Below, one piece after another: positions 15,114 to 23,387 of a stretch of DNA of 36,427 nucleotides (its first letter is position 1; each line of letters starts with the position of its first letter). The translations under genes were made by a program, and so were the position numbers. The DNA comes from Clostridia bacterium (GTDB lineage: Bacteria > Bacillota > Clostridia > Christensenellales > UBA3700). The notes under the pieces were generated by a model. That model made no database searches and was not told the DNA's origin. It was given only the letters and a program-made list of their open reading frames with translations. The stretch lies in NCBI GenBank assembly GCA_016287155.1, contig JAEEWC010000050.1, forward strand, positions 1 through 36,427, written 5' to 3'.

Positions 15114-15605
15114 ATGGAAAAATTAGAAAAGAAAGTCTTAGATTTATTACAAGAAGATGCAAGATATACTGCAGCGAAAATTGCGGTTTTATTAGGCAAG
15201 GCGGAAAAGGATATTGAAGCGGCGATTAAGTCACTTGAAGCACAAGGAATCATCGTTAAGTATTCTGCTGTTGTAAATACAGAAAAGACTGGAGAAGATT
15301 TCGTAGATGCGTTAATTGAAATAAAAGTTACACCACAAGCAAGAAGCGGATATGATGCTATTGCGGAACAAATCATTAGCTTCGATGAAGTTAAAGATGT
15401 TTATTTAATGAGTGGTGCTTATGACATCATGGTAACAATTGAAGCAAGAACAATTAGAGATATTGCTTTATTTGTTAGTGATAAGCTAAGCGTAATCGAT
15501 GGAGTTGTAGGAGCTGCTACTCACTTCATCCTAAAGAAATATAAAGAAAGTGGCGTTGATCTACAACCACAAGAAAATAACAAAAGGATAATGATGCACG
15601 AATAA
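15114..15605 (+). CDS. Lrp/AsnC-family transcriptional regulator
   Basis: A 163-residue Lrp/AsnC regulator. The winged-helix DNA-binding domain fills residues 1-55 (LEKKVLDLLQEDARYTAAKIAVLL...EAAIKSLEAQGII), and the RAM/AsnC effector domain fills about 60-145 with VKDVYLMSGAYDIMVTIEA. The ATG at 15114 follows GGAGG by a good distance; the longer frame from 15066 would start inside the promoter. As first gene of an operon for amino acid transamination and oxidation, it probably senses an amino acid and controls its own operon. It ends in a TAATG overlap with the aminotransferase. Confidence 0.9.
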   Translation: MEKLEKKVLDLLQEDARYTAAKIAVLLGKAEKDIEAAIKSLEAQGIIVKYSAVVNTEKTGEDFVDALIEIKVTPQARSGYDAIAEQIISFDEVKDVYLMSGAYDIMVTIEARTIRDIALFVSDKLSVIDGVVGAATHFILKKYKESGVDLQPQENNKRIMMHE

Positions 15606-16789
15606 TGGACTACAGAAAGTATTTAAGTAAGAATGCTGTGGATATCCCACCATCAGGAATTAGAAAATTCTTTGATATTGTCGCTGAAAGACCAGACGCA
15701 ATATCTTTAGGTGTTGGCGAACCAGATTTCGATACACCATGGGTTAGTAGGGAAGCAGCTATCAAGAGCATTCAAAAAGGGTATACACAATATACTAGCA
15801 ACTTTGGTATGCCAAAGTTACGTGATTTAATTAGCAGATATTATAAAGAAAGATATGGAGTTAAATATGATCCTAAGTGCGAAATCCTATGTACAGTAGG
15901 CGCATCAGAAGGTATTGATTTAGCACTTCGCGCTATTTTAAATGTCGACGATGAAGTATTAATTCCAGATCCATCTTACGTTTCATATAGACCTTGCGTT
16001 AGTTTAATTGGAGCAAAGCCAGTTTCAATTAAATGTACAGAAAAAGAAGAATTCAAATTAACACTTGAAAACTTAAAGGCTGCATATACAGCTAAGTCTA
16101 AAGTTTTAATTCTTCCTTATCCAAATAACCCAACAGGCGCTATTATGGAAAGAGACGATTTAGAAAAAATCGTAGATTTTATTAAAGAAAAAGATTTAAT
16201 CGTTATTTCAGATGAAATATATTCAGAATTAACATATACAGATGAAGGACACGTATCTATTGCATCTTTTGATGGAATGCAAGAAAGAACTGTTGTTATA
16301 AACGGATTTTCTAAGGCATTTGCTATGACTGGATGGAGACTTGGCTATGCGCTTGCTCCAAAAGAAATCATCAATGTAATGTATAGAATTCATCAATATG
16401 CCATTATGTGTTGCCCAACGGCAAGCCAATATGCAGGTATTGCTAGTTTAGAGAACGGATTTGAAGATGATTTTTCAACTATCCAAGATATGGTACAAAA
16501 GTATGATGTTAGACGTAGATTCTTAGTTGATGAATTTAACAAGATGGGATTAAAGTGTTTTGCTCCTAAAGGTGCATTCTATGTATTCCCATGTGTAAGT
16601 TCAACTGGTATGGATGGCGAAGAATTTGCAAACAAATTATTTAGAGAAATGAATGTAGCTGTAGTTCCTGGTGGAGCATTTGGCGAAAGCGGAAAGAACT
16701 TCGTAAGAGTTAGTTACGCATATAGTATGAAGAAACTAGAAAAGGCTATATCTTTAATAAAACAATTCGTAGAAAAATATACAAAATAG
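15605..16789 (+). CDS. Class I/II aminotransferase (aromatic or broad-range)
   Basis: A 394-residue fold-type I PLP aminotransferase. Landmarks: NNPTG at 174-178, D203-E204 (ISDEIY), the PLP lysine K237 in GFSKAFAMTGWRLGY and the C-terminal FVRVSYA with the substrate-carboxylate Arg. Sequence flavour is of the aromatic/Asp/MalY-PatA group. Its position directly after the Lrp gene (1-nt overlap) and 11 nt before iorA suggests that it makes aryl-pyruvates from Phe, Tyr or Trp for the oxidoreductase, or runs the reverse reaction. Confidence 0.9.
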   Translation: MDYRKYLSKNAVDIPPSGIRKFFDIVAERPDAISLGVGEPDFDTPWVSREAAIKSIQKGYTQYTSNFGMPKLRDLISRYYKERYGVKYDPKCEILCTVGASEGIDLALRAILNVDDEVLIPDPSYVSYRPCVSLIGAKPVSIKCTEKEEFKLTLENLKAAYTAKSKVLILPYPNNPTGAIMERDDLEKIVDFIKEKDLIVISDEIYSELTYTDEGHVSIASFDGMQERTVVINGFSKAFAMTGWRLGYALAPKEIINVMYRIHQYAIMCCPTASQYAGIASLENGFEDDFSTIQDMVQKYDVRRRFLVDEFNKMGLKCFAPKGAFYVFPCVSSTGMDGEEFANKLFREMNVAVVPGGAFGESGKNFVRVSYAYSMKKLEKAISLIKQFVEKYTK

Positions 16790-16800
16790 AGGAACATAAT

Positions 16801-18543
16801 ATGAGTGAAAAGAAGATTATGTTAGGTAATGAGGCTATTGCGCGCGGTGCTTGGGAAGCAGGCGTAAAGGTTTCTAGTGCATATCCAGGCACACCTAGTA
16901 CAGAAATCAGTGAAAACATTGTTAAGTATTGCCCAGATTTATATTGCGAATGGGCACCAAACGAAAAAGTAGCTATGGAAGTTGCTATCGGCGCTTCAAT
17001 GGCTGGCGTTAGATCTTTAGTATCTATGAAACACGTAGGTGTTAATGTTGCTTCAGATCCATTGTACACAGTATCTTACATTGGCGTAAGCGGTGGACTT
17101 GTTATGGTTGCTGCTGATGACCCAGGTATGTATAGTTCTCAAAATGAACAAGATTCAAGAATGGTTGCAAGAGCAGCAATGGTTCCAGTATTAGAACCAT
17201 CTGATTCTTCAGAAGCAAAAGAGTTCGTTAAGATTGCTTATGAATTAAGTGAAAAATACGATACTCCAATTATGCTAAGAACAACAACTAGACTTGCTCA
17301 CTCTCAAGGTATTGTAAATCTTGAAGATAGAAAAGAAGTTCCAGATAAGGTTTATGAAAGAGATATTGCTAAGCGCGTTATGATGCCAGGCAATGCTATT
17401 AAGAGACACTTATTTGTTGAAAAGAGATTAAAGGATATGGCAAACGATGCTGCATCTTTTGAAATCAATAGAGTTGAATATAATGATAAGAAGATTGGTG
17501 TCATTACATCTGGTATTCCATACCAATATGTTAAAGAAGCTCTACCTACAGCTTCAGTATTGAAGTTAGGTTTAGTTCACCCACTTCCAAGAAAGTTAAT
17601 TGAAGAATTCGCAAAGAATGTAGAAACTTTATATATTGTAGAAGAATTAGAACCAGTTATTGAAGAACAAGTTAAATCTTGGGGCATCAAGTGTATTGGT
17701 AAAGAAATCTTCACAGTTCAAGGTGAATACAGCGCAAATATGGTTGCTAAAGCAATTTTAGGAAAAGGAACAGAATTCGATGCTCCAGCTCAAGCTCCAG
17801 CAAGACCTCCAATCCTTTGCCCAGGATGCCCACACAGAGCAACATTCTCACTTTTAAAGAGATTAAAGATTCATGCAGCTGGAGATATCGGATGTTACAC
17901 ATTAGGTGCAGTAGCTCCTCTATCTGTTATTGATACAACAGTTTGCATGGGTTCAAGTATTTCAACACTTCATGGTATGGAAAAGGCTAAAGGCAAGGAT
18001 TACATTAAGAACTGGGTAGCAGTTATCGGTGATTCTACATTCCTACACACAGGTGTTAACTCATTAATGAATATGGTATACAACCAATCAACAGCAACAG
18101 TAATGATCCTAGATAACTCAACAACAGGTATGACAGGACACCAAGACCATGCTGCTACAGGTAAAACATTAATGGGACAAAGCGTTAAGCCAATCCTTCT
18201 TGATGAGTTATGCAAGGGTATGGGTATCAAGAATGTAGTAGTTGTTGACGCTTATGATCAAGAAAGATTAGAAAAGGTAGTTAAAGAAGAAATCGCTAAG
18301 GATGAATTGAGCGTAATTATTGCTCAAGCTCCATGTGCTCTTCTAAAGAGTTATGTTCCAAAGGGCAAGTGCATCACATTATCTGATAAGTGTAAGAAGT
18401 GCGGAATGTGCTTAGTTCCAGGATGTCCAGCAATTACAAAGAAGGCTGATGGTACAGTTGCAATCGACGATACAATGTGTAACGGTTGTGGATTATGTAT
18501 GCAAAGATGTAAATTCGGTGCTATAGAGAGGGTAAGTAAGTAA
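16801..18543 (+). CDS. iorA: Indolepyruvate:ferredoxin oxidoreductase, alpha subunit
   Basis: A 580-residue alpha subunit of the TPP-dependent aryl-pyruvate oxidoreductase. With IorB it converts indolepyruvate, phenylpyruvate or 4-hydroxyphenylpyruvate plus CoA to aryl-acetyl-CoA, CO2 and reduced ferredoxin; the reaction is reversible. The N-terminal pyrimidine-binding region has SAYPGTPSTEISENI. The middle has RPPILCPGCPHRA and the TPP-Mg motif GDSTFLHTGVNSLMNMVYNQ. The C-terminus carries two [4Fe-4S] motifs, CKKCGMCLVPGCP and CNGCGLCMQRCK. Length is close to the family (about 600). iorB follows after 1 nt. The exact preferred 2-oxo acid is not visible. Confidence 0.95.
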   Translation: MSEKKIMLGNEAIARGAWEAGVKVSSAYPGTPSTEISENIVKYCPDLYCEWAPNEKVAMEVAIGASMAGVRSLVSMKHVGVNVASDPLYTVSYIGVSGGLVMVAADDPGMYSSQNEQDSRMVARAAMVPVLEPSDSSEAKEFVKIAYELSEKYDTPIMLRTTTRLAHSQGIVNLEDRKEVPDKVYERDIAKRVMMPGNAIKRHLFVEKRLKDMANDAASFEINRVEYNDKKIGVITSGIPYQYVKEALPTASVLKLGLVHPLPRKLIEEFAKNVETLYIVEELEPVIEEQVKSWGIKCIGKEIFTVQGEYSANMVAKAILGKGTEFDAPAQAPARPPILCPGCPHRATFSLLKRLKIHAAGDIGCYTLGAVAPLSVIDTTVCMGSSISTLHGMEKAKGKDYIKNWVAVIGDSTFLHTGVNSLMNMVYNQSTATVMILDNSTTGMTGHQDHAATGKTLMGQSVKPILLDELCKGMGIKNVVVVDAYDQERLEKVVKEEIAKDELSVIIAQAPCALLKSYVPKGKCITLSDKCKKCGMCLVPGCPAITKKADGTVAIDDTMCNGCGLCMQRCKFGAIERVSK

Positions 18544-18544
18544 T

Positions 18545-19114
18545 ATGGAAACTAAGAATATTATGATTGTTGGCGTAGGTGGCCAAGGTACATTGTTAAC
18601 AAGTAGAGTTCTTGGCGGTATTATTACTGCTGCAGGATATGATGTAAAACTATCTGAAGTTCATGGAATGGCTCAACGTGGTGGTTCTGTTGTAACTTTC
18701 GTTAGATATGGCGATAAGGTTTATGAGCCAATCGTAGAAGAAGGAAAGGCAGATGTTCTAATCGCTTTTGAAAGATTAGAAGCTCTAAGATATGCTCACT
18801 TCTTAAAGAAAGATGGTGTTTTGATTGTTAATGACCAAAGAATTGATCCAATGACAGTAGTAACAGGTGTTGCTACATATCCAGAAAATATTATCGAAGA
18901 TTTATCTAAGAAATATAACGTAATTAAGGTTAATGCGATGGACGAAGCTAAAAAGCTTGGTAACACAAGAGTATTCAATACAATTATCGTTGGTGTTGCT
19001 GCAAAGCATATGGACTTTAAGAAGGAACAATGGTTAGAAATAATTGAAAAGACAGTTCCTCAAAAAACTATCGATATTAATAAGGCAGCTTTTGAAGTTG
19101 GCTATAATCTATAA
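18545..19114 (+). CDS. iorB: Indolepyruvate:ferredoxin oxidoreductase, beta subunit
   Basis: A 189-residue gamma/beta-type subunit of the 2-oxoacid oxidoreductase family, partner of IorA. The N-terminus MIVGVGGQGTLLTSRVLGG and the segment EVHGMAQRGGSVVTFVRYG are diagnostic. It contributes to CoA binding and the active site. Size matches known IorB proteins of about 190-200 residues. It lies 1 nt after the iorA stop, with the ribosome site GAGGG inside the end of iorA. Confidence 0.95.
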   Translation: METKNIMIVGVGGQGTLLTSRVLGGIITAAGYDVKLSEVHGMAQRGGSVVTFVRYGDKVYEPIVEEGKADVLIAFERLEALRYAHFLKKDGVLIVNDQRIDPMTVVTGVATYPENIIEDLSKKYNVIKVNAMDEAKKLGNTRVFNTIIVGVAAKHMDFKKEQWLEIIEKTVPQKTIDINKAAFEVGYNL

Positions 19115-19123
19115 GGTGACAAA

Positions 19124-19630
19124 ATGGGACAAAAAATTGAGATTAAATTAAATGATGGCAGAGTAATGAGAGCTGAACTTTATGAAGATAAGGCTCCAAT
19201 TACATGTAAAAACTTTTTAGAATTAGTAGATAAAGGATTCTACACAGGACTAATCTTCCACAGAGTTATTCCAGGCTTTATGATTCAAGGTGGCGGTATG
19301 TATCAAACTCTTGAAGAAAAAGGTGGATTAAAACCAATCAAGGGTGAGTTCAAACAAAATGGCGTAAAAAATGATATAACTCACGAATTAGGAGTTTTAT
19401 CTATGGCAAGAACAATGGATCCTAATTCAGCAACATCACAATTCTTTATTTGCGTAGATGATGCATCTTTTCTAGATGGCCAATATGCCGCATTCGGTAA
19501 ATTGATTGATTCAGATTCTGAAAAGGTTGCTGTAGATATTTCAAAAGTTAAGACAGTTACATTTAGATGGTATGAAGATGTTCCTCTAACACCTATTGTT
19601 ATTGAATCAATAAAGAGAATTAAGGAGTAA
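19124..19630 (+). CDS. Cyclophilin-type peptidyl-prolyl isomerase
   Basis: A 168-residue single-domain cyclophilin that catalyses cis-trans isomerisation of Xaa-Pro bonds. The active-site strand FHRVIPGFMIQGGG contains the catalytic Arg and Phe. Also present are SMARTMDPNSATSQFFICVDD and FLDGQYAAFGKL. No signal peptide, so it is cytoplasmic. Its insertion between iorB and the CoA ligase, with 9- and 2-nt gaps, is not the usual operon partnership. It may just be carried, or may help fold the oxidoreductase. Confidence 0.93.
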   Translation: MGQKIEIKLNDGRVMRAELYEDKAPITCKNFLELVDKGFYTGLIFHRVIPGFMIQGGGMYQTLEEKGGLKPIKGEFKQNGVKNDITHELGVLSMARTMDPNSATSQFFICVDDASFLDGQYAAFGKLIDSDSEKVAVDISKVKTVTFRWYEDVPLTPIVIESIKRIKE

Positions 19631-19632
19631 TT

Positions 19633-20937
19633 ATGATTTGGGCTAAAGAAGAAACTCTATCTAGAGAAGAGATAGAAGCTATACAATTAGAGAAATTAAA
19701 GAAATTAGTAGTAAGAATGTATGATAAGGCTCCATATTTCAAAAAGAAAATGGATGATATGGGCTTAAAACCAGATTGCATTAAGACAATTAAAGATATT
19801 CAAAAACTTCCATTTACAACTAAGCAAGAAATGAGAGATAACTACCCATTCAACATGCTTATGGTTCCAATGAAAGATATTGTAAGAATCCATGCTTCAA
19901 GTGGTACAACAGGAAAGCCAACTGTAGTTGCATATACAAAAAACGATTTGGATATGTGGGCGGAATGTGTTGCAAGATTAGCTGTTGCTGGCGGTGCTAC
20001 AAAAGATGATATCGCACAAATTTGTTTTGGTTATGGTATGTTCACAGGCGCTCTAGGTCTACACAATGGACTAGAAAAGGTTGGCGCTGCTATTATCCCA
20101 TCTTCAACAGGTAATACACAAAAGCAACTTCTATATATGAAAGATTTTGGTTCAACACTATTAGTTGCAACTCCTTCATATGCTATGAGAATTGCAGAAG
20201 TAGCAAAAGAAATTGGTATTGACCCAAAGAAAGATTTGAAGTTAAAGATTGGCCTTTTAGGTAGTGAATTATTAACAGAAGCTATGAGAACTGAACTTCA
20301 TAAGGTTTATGGCGAAGATATGTTAATTACACAAAACTATGGTATGAGCGAATTAATCGGACCTGGTGTTTCTGGTGAATGTGAATATCTTTGCGGTATG
20401 CACGTAAATGAAGACCACTTCTTAATCGAAGTTATTGACCCAGTTACAGGTGAAGTTTTACCAGAAGGCGAGAAGGGCGAAGTTGTTATTACATGTTTAG
20501 ATAAGGAAGCTTTACCACTTATTCGTTATAGAACAAGAGATATTTCAAGATTATTCTATGGTAAGTGCAAGTGCGGAAGAACAACAGTTAGAATGGAAAA
20601 TCTATCTGGAAGAACAGACGATATGTTAAAGATTCGTGGCGTAAATGTATTCCCATCTCAAATCGAAGAAGCTTTACTTGGTATTGAGGGAATCGGTCCT
20701 AACTATGAAATAGTTGTAGAGAAGAATGGAAGCTCAGATGTATTAACAATCAGAGTTGAATTAGATCCAGAAAAGATGCAAGATTCTGTAGCATTTATTG
20801 CAAATCTTGAAAAGACAATAAAAGACAAGATTAAGTTCATTCTTGGACTTGATGCAAAGATTAAGATTGAAAATCCTAACACACTTCAAAGATTTGAAGG
20901 AAAAGCAAAGAGAGTTAGAGATTTAAGAAACGCATAA
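19633..20937 (+). CDS. paaK: Phenylacetate-CoA ligase family enzyme
   Basis: A 434-residue adenylate-forming enzyme of the PaaK family, linking phenylacetate or a related aryl-acetate to CoA with ATP. The AMP-binding P-loop is ASSGTTGKPTV (about residues 95-105). YGMSELIGPGVSGEC is the acyl-adenylate motif, and IRYRTRDISRLFYGKCKCGRT with GRTDDMLKIRGVNVFPSQIEE marks the hinge and C-terminal domain. In this operon it could activate imported aryl acids for reductive carboxylation by IorAB, which would salvage amino acids, or run with the oxidative direction. Family length is about 430-440. Confidence 0.9.
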   Translation: MIWAKEETLSREEIEAIQLEKLKKLVVRMYDKAPYFKKKMDDMGLKPDCIKTIKDIQKLPFTTKQEMRDNYPFNMLMVPMKDIVRIHASSGTTGKPTVVAYTKNDLDMWAECVARLAVAGGATKDDIAQICFGYGMFTGALGLHNGLEKVGAAIIPSSTGNTQKQLLYMKDFGSTLLVATPSYAMRIAEVAKEIGIDPKKDLKLKIGLLGSELLTEAMRTELHKVYGEDMLITQNYGMSELIGPGVSGECEYLCGMHVNEDHFLIEVIDPVTGEVLPEGEKGEVVITCLDKEALPLIRYRTRDISRLFYGKCKCGRTTVRMENLSGRTDDMLKIRGVNVFPSQIEEALLGIEGIGPNYEIVVEKNGSSDVLTIRVELDPEKMQDSVAFIANLEKTIKDKIKFILGLDAKIKIENPNTLQRFEGKAKRVRDLRNA

Positions 20938-20948
20938 GGAGATTAATT

Positions 20949-21371
20949 ATGTTCGTAAAACAATTATGTGTATTTATTGAAAATAAGCATGGTAAATTCC
21001 AAGAATTAACAAACGTATTTGCTGAATATGGAATCAATATGATAAGCCTTAGCTTATCTGATAGCACAGCATATGGCGTAGCAAGATTAATCGTTTCTGA
21101 TACGGATAAGGCTCAAAAGGCTTTAGCTGCTAACGGATTTGCATCTGTAGTAAATGATATTATGGCTATTAAGCTAGATAATAAATTAGGCGAATTAAAT
21201 AAGCTAATTAAAGAACTAAACGAAGGCGGAATCGATGTTCAATATGCTTATTCATTAACGTCAGGTAAAGAAGCAGCAATTTTGCTTAAGACTCTTGATG
21301 ATAAGAAGGCTGAAAAGATTATCGCTAAAAACCATAGTTTCTATACAGAAGAAGAAATCTATAATCTTTAA
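20949..21371 (+). CDS. Tandem ACT-domain protein
   Basis: A 140-residue protein made of two ACT domains (about 1-68 and 70-140). The first begins VKQLCVFIENKHGKFQELTNVFAEYGINMISLSL, the second ELNKLIKELNEGGIDVQYAYSL. ACT domains bind amino acids. This tandem form is often found next to PaaK and IorAB genes in anaerobes, where it is thought to sense an aromatic amino acid and modulate the enzymes. It has no DNA-binding or catalytic part. The ribosome site is AAGGAG. Confidence 0.9.
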   Translation: MFVKQLCVFIENKHGKFQELTNVFAEYGINMISLSLSDSTAYGVARLIVSDTDKAQKALAANGFASVVNDIMAIKLDNKLGELNKLIKELNEGGIDVQYAYSLTSGKEAAILLKTLDDKKAEKIIAKNHSFYTEEEIYNL

Positions 21372-21373
21372 TT

Positions 21374-22210
21374 ATGGTAATAGATTTTCATAATCACTTT
21401 TATCCAGATAAAATAGCACAAAAGGCTATAGATAAGCTATCTACAGATGCAGATATAATTGCGTATACAGATGGCACGCTTCAAGGATTAAGTGATGATA
21501 TTAAAAATGCCGGATATGATTTAGGAGTTGTGCTTCCAGTAGCTACAGCTCCTAAACAAGTCGAGGGCATAAATACTCGAGCAATCCAAGTTCAAGAACA
21601 ATTTCCAAATTTAATTTCTTTTGCAGCAATGCATCCTGATTATGAAAATTATAAAGATGAAATCTTTAGAATAAAAGAATTAGGACTTAAAGGTATAAAA
21701 TTCCATCCAGATTATCAAGAAACATTTTTTGATGATGACAAGATGCTTAGAATTTTAGACGAAGCATTTAAGAACGATTTAATAGTAGTTGTGCACGCGG
21801 GCATAGATATAGGGCTTCCTAATCCTGTTCATACAGGAATCGAGCAAATACTTAATGTCTTAGATATTTTTAAAGATAGAGCCCAAAAATTAGTCCTAGC
21901 ACATACTGGCGGTTGGGGGCTATGGGATGAAGTGTATGAAAAAATTGCAGGAAGAAATGTTTATATGGATATCTCTTTCTCATTAGGCACTACTATAAAG
22001 AAATCAAATGGAAAAATTCAAAAGCTTATCGAAGATGATATGCTTATGAAAATTGTAAAAAAGCACGGAGTAGATAAAATACTTTATGGAACTGACTCTC
22101 CTTGGGGTGATCATAAAATGATGTTAGATAAATTTATGACACTGCCATTTACAAAAGAAGAGCAGGATAAGATATTGTATCAAAACGCTAAAAAGTTATT
22201 GAGGATATAA
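21374..22210 (+). CDS. Amidohydrolase-2 family metal-dependent hydrolase
   Basis: A 278-residue TIM-barrel enzyme of the amidohydrolase 2 family (ACMSD-like hydrolases and decarboxylases). Metal ligands visible: H6-x-H8 in DFHNHF, His in LKGIKFHPDYQ, His in VVVHAGID, His in LVLAHTGGWG and Asp in LYGTDSPWG. The substrate is unknown. Being last in the aromatic operon, it might decarboxylate or hydrolyse an aromatic side product, but that is only context. The ATG follows the ACT stop by 2 nt without a clear ribosome site, so translation may be coupled. No convincing terminator follows. Confidence 0.8.
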   Translation: MVIDFHNHFYPDKIAQKAIDKLSTDADIIAYTDGTLQGLSDDIKNAGYDLGVVLPVATAPKQVEGINTRAIQVQEQFPNLISFAAMHPDYENYKDEIFRIKELGLKGIKFHPDYQETFFDDDKMLRILDEAFKNDLIVVVHAGIDIGLPNPVHTGIEQILNVLDIFKDRAQKLVLAHTGGWGLWDEVYEKIAGRNVYMDISFSLGTTIKKSNGKIQKLIEDDMLMKIVKKHGVDKILYGTDSPWGDHKMMLDKFMTLPFTKEEQDKILYQNAKKLLRI

Positions 22211-22217
22211 ACTCAGA

Positions 22218-22246
22218 TTGCAATAATTACTAAATGTTTGTATAAT
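22218..22246 (+). promoter_or_regulatory. Promoter of peptidase/ABC cassette
   Basis: TTGCAA (22218-22223), 17 bp, TATAAT (22241-22246); only 8 nt past the preceding stop codon. The transcript would start near 22253, giving a leader of about 190 nt. Confidence 0.8.
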
Positions 22247-22252
22247 AGCAAT

Positions 22253-22440
22253 AAACGAACAAATTTTAGTTCGCAAAAACAAAGGGATACCAATTTTTTT
22301 TCAATAATTAAAATTAGCTAGAAGAGTGACCGAATTTTGTGTTTTTGTATTATTCAATTAACTCAAAGTTACGATTACTAAAAGACTTGCACGATGCGAT
22401 GTAATACTAAAAGGTATACAAAAACATAGGAGGAGGTTAA
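22253..22440 (+). ncRNA. Structured 5' leader, possible cis-regulatory RNA
   Basis: The long leader has a hairpin with arms CGAAC/GTTCG (around 22256-22273). A perfect 10-bp long-range pair joins GTTTTTGTAT (22341-22350) to ATACAAAAAC (22416-22425), directly upstream of the AGGAGGAGG ribosome site. CAAAAAC at 22274-22280 could pair with the same GTTTTTG, giving mutually exclusive folds. Within the enclosed part, ATTAC/GTAAT arms flank a small stem. It matches no riboswitch consensus I can recall. Beyond these elements I see nothing in this 236-nt gap. Confidence 0.4.
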
Positions 22441-22446
22441 ATAACT

Positions 22447-23367
22447 ATGTCACAAACAAAACAATTTGTTGTGTTAGTTTTGGCTATTATGGTAATGTTG
22501 CTGTTATTGCCTATAGCTCAACTAACATTGACGCAGCAAGTGTTCGCAGAAACAGGCGAGCAACAAGAAGAAAACATTGCTTATACTTCAGCAATTGAAC
22601 CTGATTTAGATTGTAGTATGCACAAAAGTGAGGGGACTGCATTGTCAGATGTTAGAACGGTAGTAACTGCTAGAGATAAGTATAAATCGCATTATAGCGT
22701 TTCAACTTATAGTACATTTTATTTTAATGCTAATAATATAAATCAAAAAACTATGAATGAATATTATAATAAGAATAATAGCGATAAAGTTTCTGGCTCA
22801 TGCTCTTTAGTCGCAATGACAATGTTGGTAGAATCTATTAAAGATAATCCATATTTTTCAGTAAACAAGAATAAGCATCAAATATTTGCCGAGCTAAAGA
22901 GCAATTATCAAAACGTATCATGGACAAATACTTATAATGGTGGGTTTGATTTATTTTTCGCTAGAACATTAGAGAATTTCTTTAGTAGCAATGGCCATGA
23001 TGTAGATGCACAATTAACTGTTTCGGCTTTAGTTGGAGCACAAGTTAATAATGGCTTTGTAAATCAAATAACTCCATTATCAGTTTTGTCATTTAGCTCT
23101 GCAGACTTAACATATAGTGGCGAAACTTGTGGCAATCATTCTGTTTTATATACTGGATGTTATGCGTACACTACTACATATAGAGAGAGAGTATTTGGCT
23201 TAATATATAAAACGGTTTCAAAGCAATTTGATGTATATGTTATTTGTAACGGTTGGTCAGATTATAGTTATGGTGGAATCGGGAATAGAATGCAGCTGTT
23301 AGTATTTGACGATACTGCAAGTATTAATGTCGTTGGTATTCCGGATTTATTTGAGCATATTTTATAA
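22447..23367 (+). CDS. Secreted papain-like cysteine peptidase candidate
   Basis: A 306-residue protein with a Sec signal peptide (hydrophobic 7-30, likely cleavage after VFA34). I do not recognise a named family. The mature part has the order expected of a papain/C39-type peptidase: C119 in GSCSLVAMTML at a helix start, H231 in CGNHSVLYTGCY at a strand, then N268 in VICNGWSDYSYGGIGN, resembling the papain Asn-Ser-Trp-Gly segment. The oxyanion Gln usual six residues before the Cys is not evident. The region 35-110 may be a propeptide. A very strong ribosome site (AGGAGGAGG) and its own promoter precede it, and an ABC ATPase and permease follow. An inactive or substrate-binding homologue is possible. 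Confidence 0.6.
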   Translation: MSQTKQFVVLVLAIMVMLLLLPIAQLTLTQQVFAETGEQQEENIAYTSAIEPDLDCSMHKSEGTALSDVRTVVTARDKYKSHYSVSTYSTFYFNANNINQKTMNEYYNKNNSDKVSGSCSLVAMTMLVESIKDNPYFSVNKNKHQIFAELKSNYQNVSWTNTYNGGFDLFFARTLENFFSSNGHDVDAQLTVSALVGAQVNNGFVNQITPLSVLSFSSADLTYSGETCGNHSVLYTGCYAYTTTYRERVFGLIYKTVSKQFDVYVICNGWSDYSYGGIGNRMQLLVFDDTASINVVGIPDLFEHIL

Positions 23368-23387
23368 ACGATAGAGAGATTTTGCTT

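Noticed and set aside
22255-22280. Terminator after the amidohydrolase operon
   Set aside because: The CGAAC/GTTCG hairpin is followed by A-rich, not T-rich, sequence, and it lies downstream of the next promoter.
22253-22440. c-di-GMP (GEMM) riboswitch or T-box in the peptidase leader
   Set aside because: GEMM core segments (GCAAAGCC type) and the T-box TGG(N)ACC sequence are absent.
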